Shown here piece by piece: positions 42,259-51,664 of a stretch of 64,000 nucleotides of DNA. Positions within the stretch are counted from its first letter, which is position 1; every line of letters begins with the position of its first letter. The position numbers and the translations under genes were made by a program. The notes under the pieces were generated by a model. The model was not told the DNA's origin and did not search any database. It was given only the letters and a program-made list of their open reading frames with translations. The DNA comes from Fumia sp045121595 (lineage in GTDB: Bacteria > Bacillota > Clostridia > Oscillospirales > Ruminococcaceae): contig JBGVGI010000091.1 of the NCBI GenBank assembly GCA_045121595.1, positions 164,266-228,265 on the forward strand, read 5' to 3'.

Positions 42259-43221
42259 TTAAAAATTCCAGTCTGTGCTTTCTTTTGGTTCCATGAGTTC
42301 AACGGGCATACCAAGGCTTTCCATAAGCTCTGCGGCAGCGTTATAGCCCATCTTCTTCTGGCGGTTGTTCATTGCGGCAACCTCCAAGATGATAGCAAGG
42401 TTTCGTCCCGGTTTTACGGGGATGGTAAGGGACGGGATTTTAAGACCTAAGATAGTTGTGTATTCGTTTTCGATACCCATTCTCTCGTAGACTTTTTCGG
42501 GGTCCCAGTGTTCAAGCTTTACTATCATATCAATTTTTTCGGTGAGTTTTACAGAACCCATACCGAAAATTCTTCTCGCATTAATAATACCTATACCGCG
42601 AAGCTCAAGAAAATGTCTTATGTTATCAGGAGAGCTTCCGACAAGAGTGCGGTTTGAAACTCGTCTTATCTCAACTGCATCGTCGGCGATAAGACGGTGA
42701 CCTCTTTTTACAAGCTCGATTGCAGTTTCACTTTTACCTACACCGCTGTCGCCTAAAATAAGGATACCTTCACCGTATGCTTCAACCAAAACACCGTGTC
42801 TTGTGATACGGGGAGCAAGTTCAACGTTTAAGAAAGCTATCATAGTAGCCATAAAACCTGAGGTTGATTCCTGAGTTCTTAAAATGGGAACTTCGTACTC
42901 AGTTGCGGCGTTGATAAGCTCGGGAACGACGTCCATACCTCTTGTGATAATAACGGCAGGGATTTTAAGAGAACACATCATCTCTAAACGCTCTGCCCTT
43001 AAATCTTCCGACAAATCGTTAAGATAAGCGTTTTCCATCTTACCGATAATCTGAATGCGTTCAGGGTCAAAATAATCCTTAAATCCCGAGATAAAAAGTC
43101 CCGGACGGTTTACGTCACTTGAGGAAATAAGTATTTCCTTAGGGTCTTTCGGAAGGTAGATGCTTTCAAGTGAAAGCTCATTAATCATTTTTTCAAGAGA
43201 AACAGTAAAATTTGAAGCCAT
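42259..43221 (-). CDS. hprK: HPr kinase/phosphorylase
   Basis: 320 residues. The P-loop GDSGVGKS is at 157-164, and the HprK signature follows in FLELRGIGIINARRIFG. It phosphorylates Ser46 of HPr and drives CcpA-dependent catabolite repression. The N-terminal regulatory domain is intact. It is followed by the glucokinase gene. HPr itself is not in the window. Confidence 0.96.
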   Translation of the reverse strand: MASNFTVSLEKMINELSLESIYLPKDPKEILISSSDVNRPGLFISGFKDYFDPERIQIIGKMENAYLNDLSEDLRAERLEMMCSLKIPAVIITRGMDVVPELINAATEYEVPILRTQESTSGFMATMIAFLNVELAPRITRHGVLVEAYGEGILILGDSGVGKSETAIELVKRGHRLIADDAVEIRRVSNRTLVGSSPDNIRHFLELRGIGIINARRIFGMGSVKLTEKIDMIVKLEHWDPEKVYERMGIENEYTTILGLKIPSLTIPVKPGRNLAIILEVAAMNNRQKKMGYNAAAELMESLGMPVELMEPKESTDWNF

Positions 43222-43262
43222 AACTTCTCCCCCTTTTCATTAGTATTATACACCTTTTTATA

Positions 43263-44132
43263 TTACTTTTGCAATACTTCTTTTTTGACAGAATACATTT
43301 CATTCACAAAGGCAGCACCTATTACAAGCACACCGCCGATTATCTGCAAAATAGTCATACCCTCGTTTAAAAATACGGCAGAAAACACGATAGCAAGTAC
43401 GGGGTCAATGTAACTGAAAACGGCGGCAGTCTGTGCTGAAAGTGACTGAATACAGGTAAAATACAAAAGGTAAAGAATGCCCGTATGTACAAGTCCCACT
43501 GTAACAAGAAGCAAAACTTCCCTTGTGTTTAAAGGAACAAAGGTAAGTGAGTCTGTAAAGAAAAGGTAAATACCCATCATAACCGCAGAAACGATAAGCT
43601 GTACAAAGCCTGACTCCATACCCGAAATACCTTTAAGCTTTTTGTTTGAAATCATAACGGTTGCATAAAAAACTGCGGCAGAAAGTCCGAGTAAGACACC
43701 GATAATACTTCCCTCAGTTCCGATACCTGAAACGAAAACGATGCCGAGCATAGCGGCTAAAACGCAGAGGATTTTAACTAAACTCAGCCGTTCCTTTAAG
43801 ATAAAAGGAGAAACGAAAATAACTATAACGGGTGCAAAATAATAGCAGATTGTAGCCGTCGCAACAGAGGTATAGTTATAAGCTTCAAACAAAAGCATCC
43901 AGTTAAAGCCTAAAGCCGAACCCGATAAAATAAGGTAAGGAAGGTTATTCTTTATTGCCTTGAAATTAATGCCCCTGTTAAAAACAAGGAGGCACAAAAG
44001 CAGAAAAATTCCGCCTGATATTCCTCTTATCATAGCAATCTGCCCCGAGGCGAAGGGAATAAATTTCACAAAAAGTCCGATGCTTCCCGATAAAATCATC
44101 GAGAACAAAAATCCAAGTTTTGCTTTTACCAT
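43263..44132 (-). CDS. EamA/DMT-family transporter
   Basis: 289 residues with about ten hydrophobic helices in two EamA repeats; the second half contains SAQTAAVFSYIDPVLAIVFS, typical of drug/metabolite exporters. Substrate unknown. It is the last gene of a run with ygiQ, an MBL-fold gene and a DUF3006 gene; its start is only one base from the DUF3006 stop. Confidence 0.87.
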   Translation of the reverse strand: MVKAKLGFLFSMILSGSIGLFVKFIPFASGQIAMIRGISGGIFLLLCLLVFNRGINFKAIKNNLPYLILSGSALGFNWMLLFEAYNYTSVATATICYYFAPVIVIFVSPFILKERLSLVKILCVLAAMLGIVFVSGIGTEGSIIGVLLGLSAAVFYATVMISNKKLKGISGMESGFVQLIVSAVMMGIYLFFTDSLTFVPLNTREVLLLVTVGLVHTGILYLLYFTCIQSLSAQTAAVFSYIDPVLAIVFSAVFLNEGMTILQIIGGVLVIGAAFVNEMYSVKKEVLQK

Positions 44133-44133
44133 T

Positions 44134-44352
44134 TTATTTCTCCATAATATCTTCCAAAAGACTTTTTATTTTTTCTTTTCTTGCAGAAGTTTTTTCTTTA
44201 TCAACAAGATATTCACCATTTGAAAAGGTGAGCACCATACCCTCTTTAACGTCAAGGGGCAAATCAGACAAAGGCAGGTTTACAAAGGTTTTTTCCTCTG
44301 TTTCCAAAACTGCAAATCCTTCTTCGATGCGGTCTAAAACAAACTTTTTCAT
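44134..44352 (-). CDS. DUF3006 small protein
   Basis: 72 residues, beginning MKKFVLDRIEEGFAVLE, fitting DUF3006, a small beta-barrel-like family frequently encoded beside ComEC-type MBL hydrolases, as here. A lysine-rich C-terminal helix follows. Biochemical role unknown. It is 2 nt after the MBL gene. Confidence 0.8.
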   Translation of the reverse strand: MKKFVLDRIEEGFAVLETEEKTFVNLPLSDLPLDVKEGMVLTFSNGEYLVDKEKTSARKEKIKSLLEDIMEK

Positions 44353-44354
44353 AG

Positions 44355-45299
44355 TTATCTTCCTTTAAAGACTTTAAGTTCTTTGCCGTCGGTTGAAATG
44401 ATGACCGTCTTGTCAATATCGGTGCGATAAACGGGTTTTCCCTTACTTGCAAGACGTTTTTTAACTTCGGGATGCGGGTGACCGTAATCGTTCCCCTCCC
44501 CGACGGAAATCACGTAAATATCGGCGTCAACGGCGTTTAAGAATTTCTTTGAACTGCTCGTATTACTTCCGTGATGAGCAACCTTTAAAACGTCTGCCGA
44601 AACGTCGTAACCTTTTTTAAGAATATCGTATTCGGAATCAGTTTCCATATCACCCGTAAAGAGGAAGCTTTTATCTTTATACTTAAACTTCATAACAAGC
44701 GACATATTGTTTAAATCGTCGTATTCTTTTAAGGGAGCTAAAACCTCAAAAACACCGTCACCAAGCGGTATTTCGGTATCGGGACCAAGGTATGAAGCCG
44801 TAGCCCCGCTTTTCTTTATCGCATATAAAAATTCTTCAAAGCTTTTTGAGGTGGGCAGAATTTCTTCAGGGATTTTTGGCATATAAACCTTTTTGACCTT
44901 AAAGTTTTTAATAACCGTGTCAAGTCCTCCGATGTGGTCGGAATGGGGATGAGTTGCAAAAACCACGTCGATATTTTTAACCCCGACACTTTTAAGGTAA
45001 TCCCTTAAAACCTCGTCTTTTGTGTATTCACCACCGTCAATGAGAGCGTTGAATATACCCGACTGCACCAAAATAGCATCCCCCTGCCCCACGTCGATAT
45101 AATGAACTAAAACGTCGGAAGTTTCGGGGACTTTTTCGGTAAAAGACGATTTTATATTATCGATATTGCTAAAATCGGGAAGCCATCTCGTCCAGTCGGT
45201 ACCGTTAAAAAGGGTAACGATAACAAAGGTGGCAAGAATTAAAGCACAGGAAAATATAAATGGTAAGTTTATCTTAACGCTTTTTCTTTTTTTTGCCAT
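44355..45299 (-). CDS. Membrane-anchored ComEC-like MBL-fold hydrolase
   Basis: 314 residues. One N-terminal membrane anchor (about residues 10-30) is followed by an MBL domain: YIDVGQGDAILVQ and the metal motif ATHPHSDHIGG. This is the domain that forms the C-terminal part of ComEC, here as a separate exported protein. Likely a nuclease or phosphodiesterase on the outer face. It overlaps ygiQ by 26 nt, and its own AAAGGAG site lies inside the ygiQ tail. Confidence 0.85.
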   Translation of the reverse strand: MAKKRKSVKINLPFIFSCALILATFVIVTLFNGTDWTRWLPDFSNIDNIKSSFTEKVPETSDVLVHYIDVGQGDAILVQSGIFNALIDGGEYTKDEVLRDYLKSVGVKNIDVVFATHPHSDHIGGLDTVIKNFKVKKVYMPKIPEEILPTSKSFEEFLYAIKKSGATASYLGPDTEIPLGDGVFEVLAPLKEYDDLNNMSLVMKFKYKDKSFLFTGDMETDSEYDILKKGYDVSADVLKVAHHGSNTSSSKKFLNAVDADIYVISVGEGNDYGHPHPEVKKRLASKGKPVYRTDIDKTVIISTDGKELKVFKGR

Positions 45300-47139
45300 T
45301 TTTTACTCCTTTTTTTATGTTGTGCGGAGTTCTTTTTACTGTTTTTTCTTTATGTTCATATAACGGTGCAACAAGGCATTTCGGAGAAGTTCCGATAAGG
45401 TCGTTTCGTCCTGCTAACTTCAATGCCTTGATGACAAGGTGTTGATTTTTAGGAATAAAGTACTGCAAAAGTGCTCTTTGCATTGCCTTTTCTTCCGAAG
45501 TTTTAGGAACGAAAACCTCTTTCATCGTATAAGGATCCATTCCCGTATAGAACATACAGGTTGAAACTGTACCGGGGGTGGGATAGAAGTCCTGCACCTG
45601 CTCGGGGTGGATACCCTCAGCCTTTAAAAAGAGTGCAAGTTCTATAGCATCCGAAAGTCTGCTTCCGGGGTGCGAGGACATAAGATACGGCACTAAGTAC
45701 TGCTTTTTACCGATACTTTTCGTAATCGAATAAAACTTATCCGAAAACTTTTTATAAACGTCGATATGAGGTTTTCCCATACAGTCAAGAACGTGGGAAG
45801 AACAGTGCTCGGGAGCAACTTTAAGCTGACCGCTTACGTGATGGGTGACAAGTTCTTTGAAAAACTCGTCGTTTTCATCCTCTAAAAGATAGTCGTAACG
45901 GATACCCGAACGGATGAAAACCTTCTTGATACCATCGATTTTTCTTATCTTACGGAGCAACTGAAGATATTCTGTATGGTCTGCTTTTAACACTTTGCAA
46001 GGGGTTGGTGCCAGACATTTTTTGCCCACACAAAGACCATTTTCAAGCTGTTTTTCGCAGGAAACCTTCCTGAAATTGGCAGTAGGTCCGCCGACGTCGT
46101 GGATGTAGCCTTTGAAGTTTTTCAAGGTGGTCAGAAGCTTTGCTTCGTTAAGTACTGATTCTTCACTTCGCACTGCGATTTTTCTGCCCTGATGGAAAGC
46201 AATTGAACAGAAGTTACAGTTACCAAAACATCCTCTGTTATGTGCAATTGAAAACTCAACTTCCTCAATTCCGGGAACACCGCCGTCTTTTTCGTAACAG
46301 GGGTGATAAGTTCTCATATAAGGCAAAGCATAAACACGGTCAAGTTCTTCGGTAGTCAAAACGCGCATCGGAGGGTTTTGCACAAGCATCATTTCACCCT
46401 GACGTTGTAAAACAGTTCTTCCCGTGATTTCGTCCTGATTATCCATCTGAATTTTAGTTGCCTTGCAGTAGTTTTTCTTATCGTTACTCACAACCGAAAA
46501 GTCGGGACACTGTACGCCAAACGGCGTGTTTTTAGGCTCTGTGAGGTAGCAGGTACCTCTTATATCGGTTAAGTCTTTTACATTTTCACCATTTGCAAGA
46601 CGATTTACGATTTCTATCGTCTGCAGTTCACCCATACCGTATGTCAATAAATCCGCCTTACTGTCAACTAAAACTGAGGGACGCACCTTATCGTCCCAGT
46701 AATCGTAATGGGCAAAACGCCTGAGTGATGCCTCAAGTCCTCCGATTACCACAGGAACGTCACCAAAAATCTCCCTGATTTTGTTACAGTAAACGATAAC
46801 TGCCCTGTCGGGACGTTTACCCGCCTTACCGCCTGCAGTATAGGCATCGTCGGTACGTTTTTTGAGTGCTACTGTGTAATGAGCCACCATTGAGTCAATG
46901 TTACCTGAAGTTACCAAAAAACCATACTTAGGTTTTCCGAGTTTTTTAAAATCGGCATCGTTTTGAGGTTGTGCAATGATACCGACAGAATAACCCTCAG
47001 CCTCAATAACCCTTGAAATTATCGAAATGCCAAAGCTCGGGTGGTCAACGTAGCTGTCCCCCGTAATGCAGATAAAATCAAGCTTTTCTATTCCTCTTTT
47101 TACCATATCTTCCCGACAAACGGGCAAAAAATCTTTCAT
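45274..47139 (-). CDS. YgiQ-family radical SAM protein
   Basis: 621 residues. The N-terminal domain resembles B12-binding folds. The radical SAM cluster motif is CFGNCNFC (CxxxCxxC) in HNRGCFGNCNFCSIAFHQGR. The C-terminus is a run of lysines. YgiQ proteins are widespread but their reaction is not established. It heads a run of four minus-strand genes and follows ftsK after 113 bp that hold a hairpin. Confidence 0.92.
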   Translation of the reverse strand: MKDFLPVCREDMVKRGIEKLDFICITGDSYVDHPSFGISIISRVIEAEGYSVGIIAQPQNDADFKKLGKPKYGFLVTSGNIDSMVAHYTVALKKRTDDAYTAGGKAGKRPDRAVIVYCNKIREIFGDVPVVIGGLEASLRRFAHYDYWDDKVRPSVLVDSKADLLTYGMGELQTIEIVNRLANGENVKDLTDIRGTCYLTEPKNTPFGVQCPDFSVVSNDKKNYCKATKIQMDNQDEITGRTVLQRQGEMMLVQNPPMRVLTTEELDRVYALPYMRTYHPCYEKDGGVPGIEEVEFSIAHNRGCFGNCNFCSIAFHQGRKIAVRSEESVLNEAKLLTTLKNFKGYIHDVGGPTANFRKVSCEKQLENGLCVGKKCLAPTPCKVLKADHTEYLQLLRKIRKIDGIKKVFIRSGIRYDYLLEDENDEFFKELVTHHVSGQLKVAPEHCSSHVLDCMGKPHIDVYKKFSDKFYSITKSIGKKQYLVPYLMSSHPGSRLSDAIELALFLKAEGIHPEQVQDFYPTPGTVSTCMFYTGMDPYTMKEVFVPKTSEEKAMQRALLQYFIPKNQHLVIKALKLAGRNDLIGTSPKCLVAPLYEHKEKTVKRTPHNIKKGVKNGKKKKKR

Positions 47140-47164
47140 AAAATTCTCCCAATAAAAATGGTCA

Positions 47165-47252
47165 TAGCTCAGGCGTTGCCACCTGAGCTAAAATATTAAT
47201 CTTAAATAAACCATATACCGAACAACACTAACACAGAAAAAGCCAAATTTTC
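47165..47252. repeat. Hairpin and shared tail after ftsK
   Basis: TAGCTCAGG / CCTGAGCTA forms a nine-pair hairpin (47165-47190). The following CATATACCG and TAACACAGAAAAA blocks recur in the same order in the 85-nt hairpin after glk (41232 and 41256). Both abut the 3' end of a minus-strand gene. Confidence 0.6.
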
Positions 47253-49664
47253 TTAAATTTCCCCGGCATTACGGGTGGATATCTCTATCCATTGTTGTCT
47301 TGTGATAAGTACGTCACGTGGCTTACTTCCGTCTTTCGGACCTATAATTCCACGTTCTTCAAGCTCGTCAACAAGTCGTGCGGCACGGGAATAACCTACT
47401 TTAAGTCTTCTCTGCAGATAGGAAGTAGATGCCTGTCCTGATTCTAAAACGCATTCAACGGCATCGTTGAAAAGCGGGTCAACGTCATCACCGTTGTCAT
47501 CGTCGGAAGAACGGTCACCCTTTTTCTTTTCCATTGTTGCCTGACGGTCGATTTCTTCGATAATCTTCTCGTCGTATTCCATAGGCTCGCCTTTGTTTTT
47601 AATGAAGTTTACAACTTCTTCAACCTCGGTATCGCTGACAAAACATCCCTGAACACGCACGGGTTTGGGATAACCTACGGGGTAGAAAAGCATATCACCG
47701 CGACCTAAAAGCTTCTCGGCACCACTTCCGTCAAGGATGGTACGGGAGTCAACCTGAGAAGAAACGGCAAACGCAATTCGTGACGGGATATTCGCCTTGA
47801 TAACGCCCGTGATAACGTCAACAGACGGACGCTGTGTCGCAATAATAAGGTGCATACCGGCAGCACGTGCCATCTGTGCCAAACGCATAATTGAGTCTTC
47901 AACTTCGTTGGGAGCCGCCATCATAAGGTCGGCAAGCTCGTCGATTATGATTACAATCTGCGGCATCGGGTCCATACCCTCAGTTTTAGCCGCAAGACGG
48001 TTATAGCCTTTTAAGTCCCTTACGTTGTTATCCGCAAAAGCTTTATAGCGGTTAAGCATTTCGGTTACCGCCCAACCCAAAGCACCTGCAGCCTTTCGGG
48101 GGTCGGTCACAACGGGTACCAAAAGATGAGGAATTCCGTTATAAATTCCAAGTTCAACAACTTTGGGGTCAATCATTAAAAATCTTACTTCGTCAGGGGA
48201 AGATTTATAAAGCAAGGAAACGATAATTGAGTTTACGCAAACAGATTTACCACTACCCGTAGAACCTGCAATAAGTAAGTGAGGCATCGAGCCGATATCA
48301 CCGACTGTAACGTTACCCGAAATATCTTTACCAAGCGCCATAGTAAGCTTACTCGGTGAATTTCTGAACTCATTGGAGTCAACGATTTCCCTTATCGCAA
48401 CGACGTCGGTTTTTCTGTTGGGAACCTCTATTCCGACAGCGGGTTTATTGGGGATAGGCGCTTCGATACGCACACCCGCAGTAGCAAGGTTAAGTGCGAT
48501 ATCATCCGAAAGGCCCGTGATTTTACTGATTTTAACACCTGCAGACGGCTGAAGCTCGTATCTTGTAACGGCAGGGCCGCGGCAGATATCAATAATCTTC
48601 GTCTGTACGCCGAAGCTTTTTAAAGTATCAACAAGCTTTGTTGCATTCGCCTTAAGCTCTTCGCTGACGTCTGCGGTGCTTCTACCTTTATTCTGTTTTA
48701 AAAGATTAATGGGCGGGAAGTTATAAACACGTTCTGCGGGAGCTTCCACCTTGATATCCATAGGGATAGGCTCAGGTTTTTTCTCTTTTTTAACGGGTTT
48801 TTCTTCCTTCTTTACATCCTCGGGGTTGCGTTTGAAATCATCGATAGCCTTATCAAGCTTTTCTTCGAGAGGACTGTCGATAACATTTTCGTCGGTAACA
48901 ACGTTCTGCTTTTCAAATTCAAGCTCTGAGTTTCTTAAAATCTCATCGATGACGTCGCCCGTCTTATCCTCTTCAAACACGGCGTTCGGTGAGGAAACGG
49001 GATGGTCAGGCATCACAACGTCGTCGTCAAGCGCTATATCAATATTGAATTTAGACTGACGTCTTTCTTCTCTTTGTTCTTTGATATGAGTATAGGTTTC
49101 TTCAATCTGCTTTACGGGTTTTGCACAGGTCTTGAAAAATCCTATCAAAGTAGAACCCGTAATAAGCATTAAAAATACGAAGGTGAGAAGTATTAAAATA
49201 ATAGCCGCAGGCCATACACCCATTTTAAGAAGTGGCCAACCTAAAATTGCCGCAAGTAATCCTCCGCTTGAAAGGAAAGTACCGTCAACCCAAAGAGAGA
49301 TAAGCTTTCCGAAGAAACCGCTTCCTAAAGGAAGTCCGTAAAAAATCTGGGTAAATCCGCAGAGTAAAACGAGCAAAACTGCCGTCTGCCAGATTTTGTT
49401 TTTAACGTTTATATCTTCCTTGTCAATTGCAATAATCACTGCAATACCAACAACAATAGGCCCTACCGCATAGCAAACAGGGCCGAAAAGTCCTTTCAGC
49501 AAGAGCTGAAGCCATTCCCAGAGTCCCGTACCGGGGATAAGGCTTACCGCTATCACGAAGATACCTATTGCAAACAGTATTATCGCAGAAAACTGTTTTT
49601 TCCTCTGATTTTTCTTATCAGATTTAGTGTTTGTTTTCTTTTTTGTCTTTCCCTTGGCTGCCAT
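47253..49664 (-). CDS. ftsK: DNA translocase FtsK/SpoIIIE
   Basis: 803 residues from the ATG at 49664, which has AAAGGA at usable distance. Four membrane helices (about 25-180), a charged linker (about 190-320) and the RecA-like motor follow. The motor has Walker A GSTGSGKS and Walker B IIIDELADLM; a C-terminal winged gamma domain ends the protein. It pumps DNA at septation or sporulation. Synteny with tepA and ylzJ matches B. subtilis spoIIIE. It overlaps ylzJ by 41 nt. Confidence 0.95.
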   Translation of the reverse strand: MAAKGKTKKKTNTKSDKKNQRKKQFSAIILFAIGIFVIAVSLIPGTGLWEWLQLLLKGLFGPVCYAVGPIVVGIAVIIAIDKEDINVKNKIWQTAVLLVLLCGFTQIFYGLPLGSGFFGKLISLWVDGTFLSSGGLLAAILGWPLLKMGVWPAAIILILLTFVFLMLITGSTLIGFFKTCAKPVKQIEETYTHIKEQREERRQSKFNIDIALDDDVVMPDHPVSSPNAVFEEDKTGDVIDEILRNSELEFEKQNVVTDENVIDSPLEEKLDKAIDDFKRNPEDVKKEEKPVKKEKKPEPIPMDIKVEAPAERVYNFPPINLLKQNKGRSTADVSEELKANATKLVDTLKSFGVQTKIIDICRGPAVTRYELQPSAGVKISKITGLSDDIALNLATAGVRIEAPIPNKPAVGIEVPNRKTDVVAIREIVDSNEFRNSPSKLTMALGKDISGNVTVGDIGSMPHLLIAGSTGSGKSVCVNSIIVSLLYKSSPDEVRFLMIDPKVVELGIYNGIPHLLVPVVTDPRKAAGALGWAVTEMLNRYKAFADNNVRDLKGYNRLAAKTEGMDPMPQIVIIIDELADLMMAAPNEVEDSIMRLAQMARAAGMHLIIATQRPSVDVITGVIKANIPSRIAFAVSSQVDSRTILDGSGAEKLLGRGDMLFYPVGYPKPVRVQGCFVSDTEVEEVVNFIKNKGEPMEYDEKIIEEIDRQATMEKKKGDRSSDDDNGDDVDPLFNDAVECVLESGQASTSYLQRRLKVGYSRAARLVDELEERGIIGPKDGSKPRDVLITRQQWIEISTRNAGEI

Positions 49665-49869
49665 TAAAACCAATCCTTTCAAACGCCACCTGACCCGGTG
49701 AGAGCCTTAGATAATCACTGGGGTCAGTAGATATAAGTCTTTTTATTAAAAAATCGTTATCCGTTTTTACACATTCACAGACGCATCCGTCTACGTTAAT
49801 ATAATTTACCTGCGGAATTTCACCGCACGTCATAATTTCAGAATGATTTGCAACAGTGTGAAGTATCAC
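49624..49869 (-). CDS. YlzJ-like protein
   Basis: 81 residues beginning MILHTVANHSEIM with a Cys-rich segment GCVCECV and LRLSPGQVAF. Position between tepA and spoIIIE identifies it as the YlzJ-like family, whose function is unknown. Its ATG overlaps the tepA stop and its end overlaps the ftsK start, so the three are tightly coupled. Slightly longer than the B. subtilis protein. Confidence 0.8.
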   Translation of the reverse strand: MILHTVANHSEIMTCGEIPQVNYINVDGCVCECVKTDNDFLIKRLISTDPSDYLRLSPGQVAFERIGFNGSQGKDKKENKH

Positions 49870-50552
49870 TTTTCTTCACCTTCTATCATCTCGTAAAGAC
49901 AGGCAATCGCATCCGAAAGTCCGCCAAGCTCGTCAATAAGTCCTTCACTCACTGCGGTTTCGCCGTCAATGGACGTCCCCATATCAAGGGCAAGTTCCCC
50001 CGTTTTCATCATAAGTGCTTTAAAACGCTCGGCAGAAATACGCGAATTATCGGTGACAAATCTCACTATTCTGTCCTGCATCTTATCAAAATAAGAAAAG
50101 GACTGAGGTACGCCTAAAACAAGTCCGTTCATCCTTACGGGATGCACCGTCATCGTAGCCGACGGCACTATAAAGGAACGCTTTGCCGAAACGGCAAGAG
50201 GTACGCCTATCGAATGCCCTCCGCCTAAAACGATGCTGACGGTGGGAGTTTTCATCCCTGCGATAAGCTCCGCTATTGCAAGTCCCGCTTCGACGTCACC
50301 GCCAACGGTATTTAAAAGTATCAAAAGGCCCTTAATATCCTTACTTTCTTCAATTGCCACAAGCTGAGGCAAAACGTGTTCATATTTGGTAGTTTTATTC
50401 TGAGGTGGCAGAATGTAATGCCCCTCAACCTGACCGATAACAGAAAGACAGTGGATAAGGTGTTTTCCCTCTGTCACAACAGACCCCATATCGACAATCT
50501 GCTTTTGTCTTTCGTCAAGTTCAGTATCTTCTTTTATAATTTCATCGGACAA
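49866..50552 (-). CDS. tepA: ClpP-like protease TepA
   Basis: 228 residues from a TTG with GGGGG 8 nt upstream. ClpP fold: NTVGGDVEAG and GGGHSIGVPLA with the nucleophile S114, then the MTVHPV strand with a histidine. TepA (YmfB) has been linked to protein translocation and spore outgrowth. It heads the tepA-ylzJ-ftsK operon, which has a consensus promoter next to a cluster of DnaA-box-like sites. Confidence 0.9.
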   Translation of the reverse strand: MSDEIIKEDTELDERQKQIVDMGSVVTEGKHLIHCLSVIGQVEGHYILPPQNKTTKYEHVLPQLVAIEESKDIKGLLILLNTVGGDVEAGLAIAELIAGMKTPTVSIVLGGGHSIGVPLAVSAKRSFIVPSATMTVHPVRMNGLVLGVPQSFSYFDKMQDRIVRFVTDNSRISAERFKALMMKTGELALDMGTSIDGETAVSEGLIDELGGLSDAIACLYEMIEGEEK

Positions 50553-50597
50553 ACTAAATTCCCCCTTACAGAGTTTAGTTTGTGCCTTACAAGTACT

Positions 50598-50626
50598 ATT
50601 ATACCCTTATTTTGTCGCATTGTCAA
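50598..50626 (-). promoter_or_regulatory. Promoter of tepA-ylzJ-ftsK
   Basis: Perfect -35 TTGACA (50621-50626) and -10 TATAAT (50598-50603) on the minus strand, spacer 17 bp. A DnaA-box-like TTTTCCACA ends 5 bp upstream of the -35. Confidence 0.9.
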
Positions 50627-50630
50627 ACGG

Positions 50631-50814
50631 TTTTCCACATCACCGAAATCCCTTTAAAATGGCATATTTTGTATTTTTCCAAGGCGAAAAACCCTATATA
50701 TTGTCCCTTTATGTAACATTATACACTTTGTAATCATTTTCGGTGAATATGCAGTGGAAAACTTAATGAACATTTTTTAAGCTATGTGGAAAACTCTGTG
50801 GAAAGTGTGAAAAA
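50631..50814. promoter_or_regulatory. Cluster of DnaA-box-like sequences
   Basis: Sites fitting or nearly fitting TTWTNCACA occur at 50631-50639 (TTTTCCACA, plus strand) and, inverted, at 50753-50761 (8 of 9), 50785-50793 (exact), 50797-50805 (8 of 9) and 50806-50814 (exact). An inverted repeat around TCACCGAAA (50640-50648 and 50738-50746) accompanies the outer boxes. The 336-bp gap has no gene. Confidence 0.6.
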
Positions 50815-50888
50815 AGCCTTTTAAACCGCGATTTTCATTTTAACATCAATTAAAATTACCATCTGTATATGCAATTTTCAAAGTGAAA

Positions 50889-51569
50889 TTATACAGTCTT
50901 TGCACCCGATAAAAATGCTATGGCACGTTCTACCGAATCTTTTGAATTTCCCCAGTCGGAGTCTTTACCTGCGTTTCTGTAATCAAACATTTTGCAGAAA
51001 TGCGAAACGTCGTTTGCCACTGTTTCAAGGTATTTTTCAGAAAGTGTCAAAGCGTCTTTTTCAAACTCTTTTAAAAACTTCTTCGGAATATTTTTGTAAG
51101 CCGAAGCAAGAAGCATCTCAAGATGCGGTAAGCAAAGGTATTCCTGAGCTTTGAAAAGCTCCCTGAACTCCGCTTCAAGCGCGTACTGACGCAAGGTTGT
51201 TTTTATCATCTTTTCAATCTCATGCTCCACCGTTTCACAAACGTAACAGCTATCGTTTACAGAACTAAGTGTTGGCTTTTTAGCTTTTTTCTTTATGTCG
51301 CTGATACCGTTTTTCTTAATTTCGGCAAGGTGGCTTTCAAGCATCAACGCAAGTGAAAGTCGGTTTTTCAAAACAAGCATATCTTCGTAATGCTTTTTGC
51401 AAAATCCCTTTTCGTTGGTGACGATTCTGATATCAGGCTCCATCATGGCAGCCCCCATTATGTAATCGACACATCTTTCCTCCAAAATAGTCTGAAGACG
51501 GCATAAAGGACAACCGCATTTCGGCTCAAAAACTTCACTCACGGGTATTGTATAGATACTGTCTTTCAT
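50889..51569 (-). CDS. DUF6062 family protein with Cys/His motifs
   Basis: 226 residues from the ATG at 51569 (GGAGA upstream). Paired motifs CGCPLCRL, FCKKHY, CYVCE and CLPHL suggest two metal-binding or disulfide sites, matching DUF6062. The rest is helical. Function unknown. It is a single gene, divergent from the glycosylase gene at 51665. Confidence 0.78.
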   Translation of the reverse strand: MKDSIYTIPVSEVFEPKCGCPLCRLQTILEERCVDYIMGAAMMEPDIRIVTNEKGFCKKHYEDMLVLKNRLSLALMLESHLAEIKKNGISDIKKKAKKPTLSSVNDSCYVCETVEHEIEKMIKTTLRQYALEAEFRELFKAQEYLCLPHLEMLLASAYKNIPKKFLKEFEKDALTLSEKYLETVANDVSHFCKMFDYRNAGKDSDWGNSKDSVERAIAFLSGAKTV

Positions 51570-51664
51570 AACTTTTCTCCGTTTCAAAAAATATTTGCAA
51601 AATTTCTTATTTTAGTATATCATATTCTTAAAGAGAAATAAAGTATTTTTGAAAGGTAAAATTT

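Noticed and set aside
50631..50814. Chromosomal origin oriC
   Set aside because: dnaA, dnaN and rpmH are absent and no clear strand switch of genes is centred here; a non-origin DnaA-binding cluster fits better.
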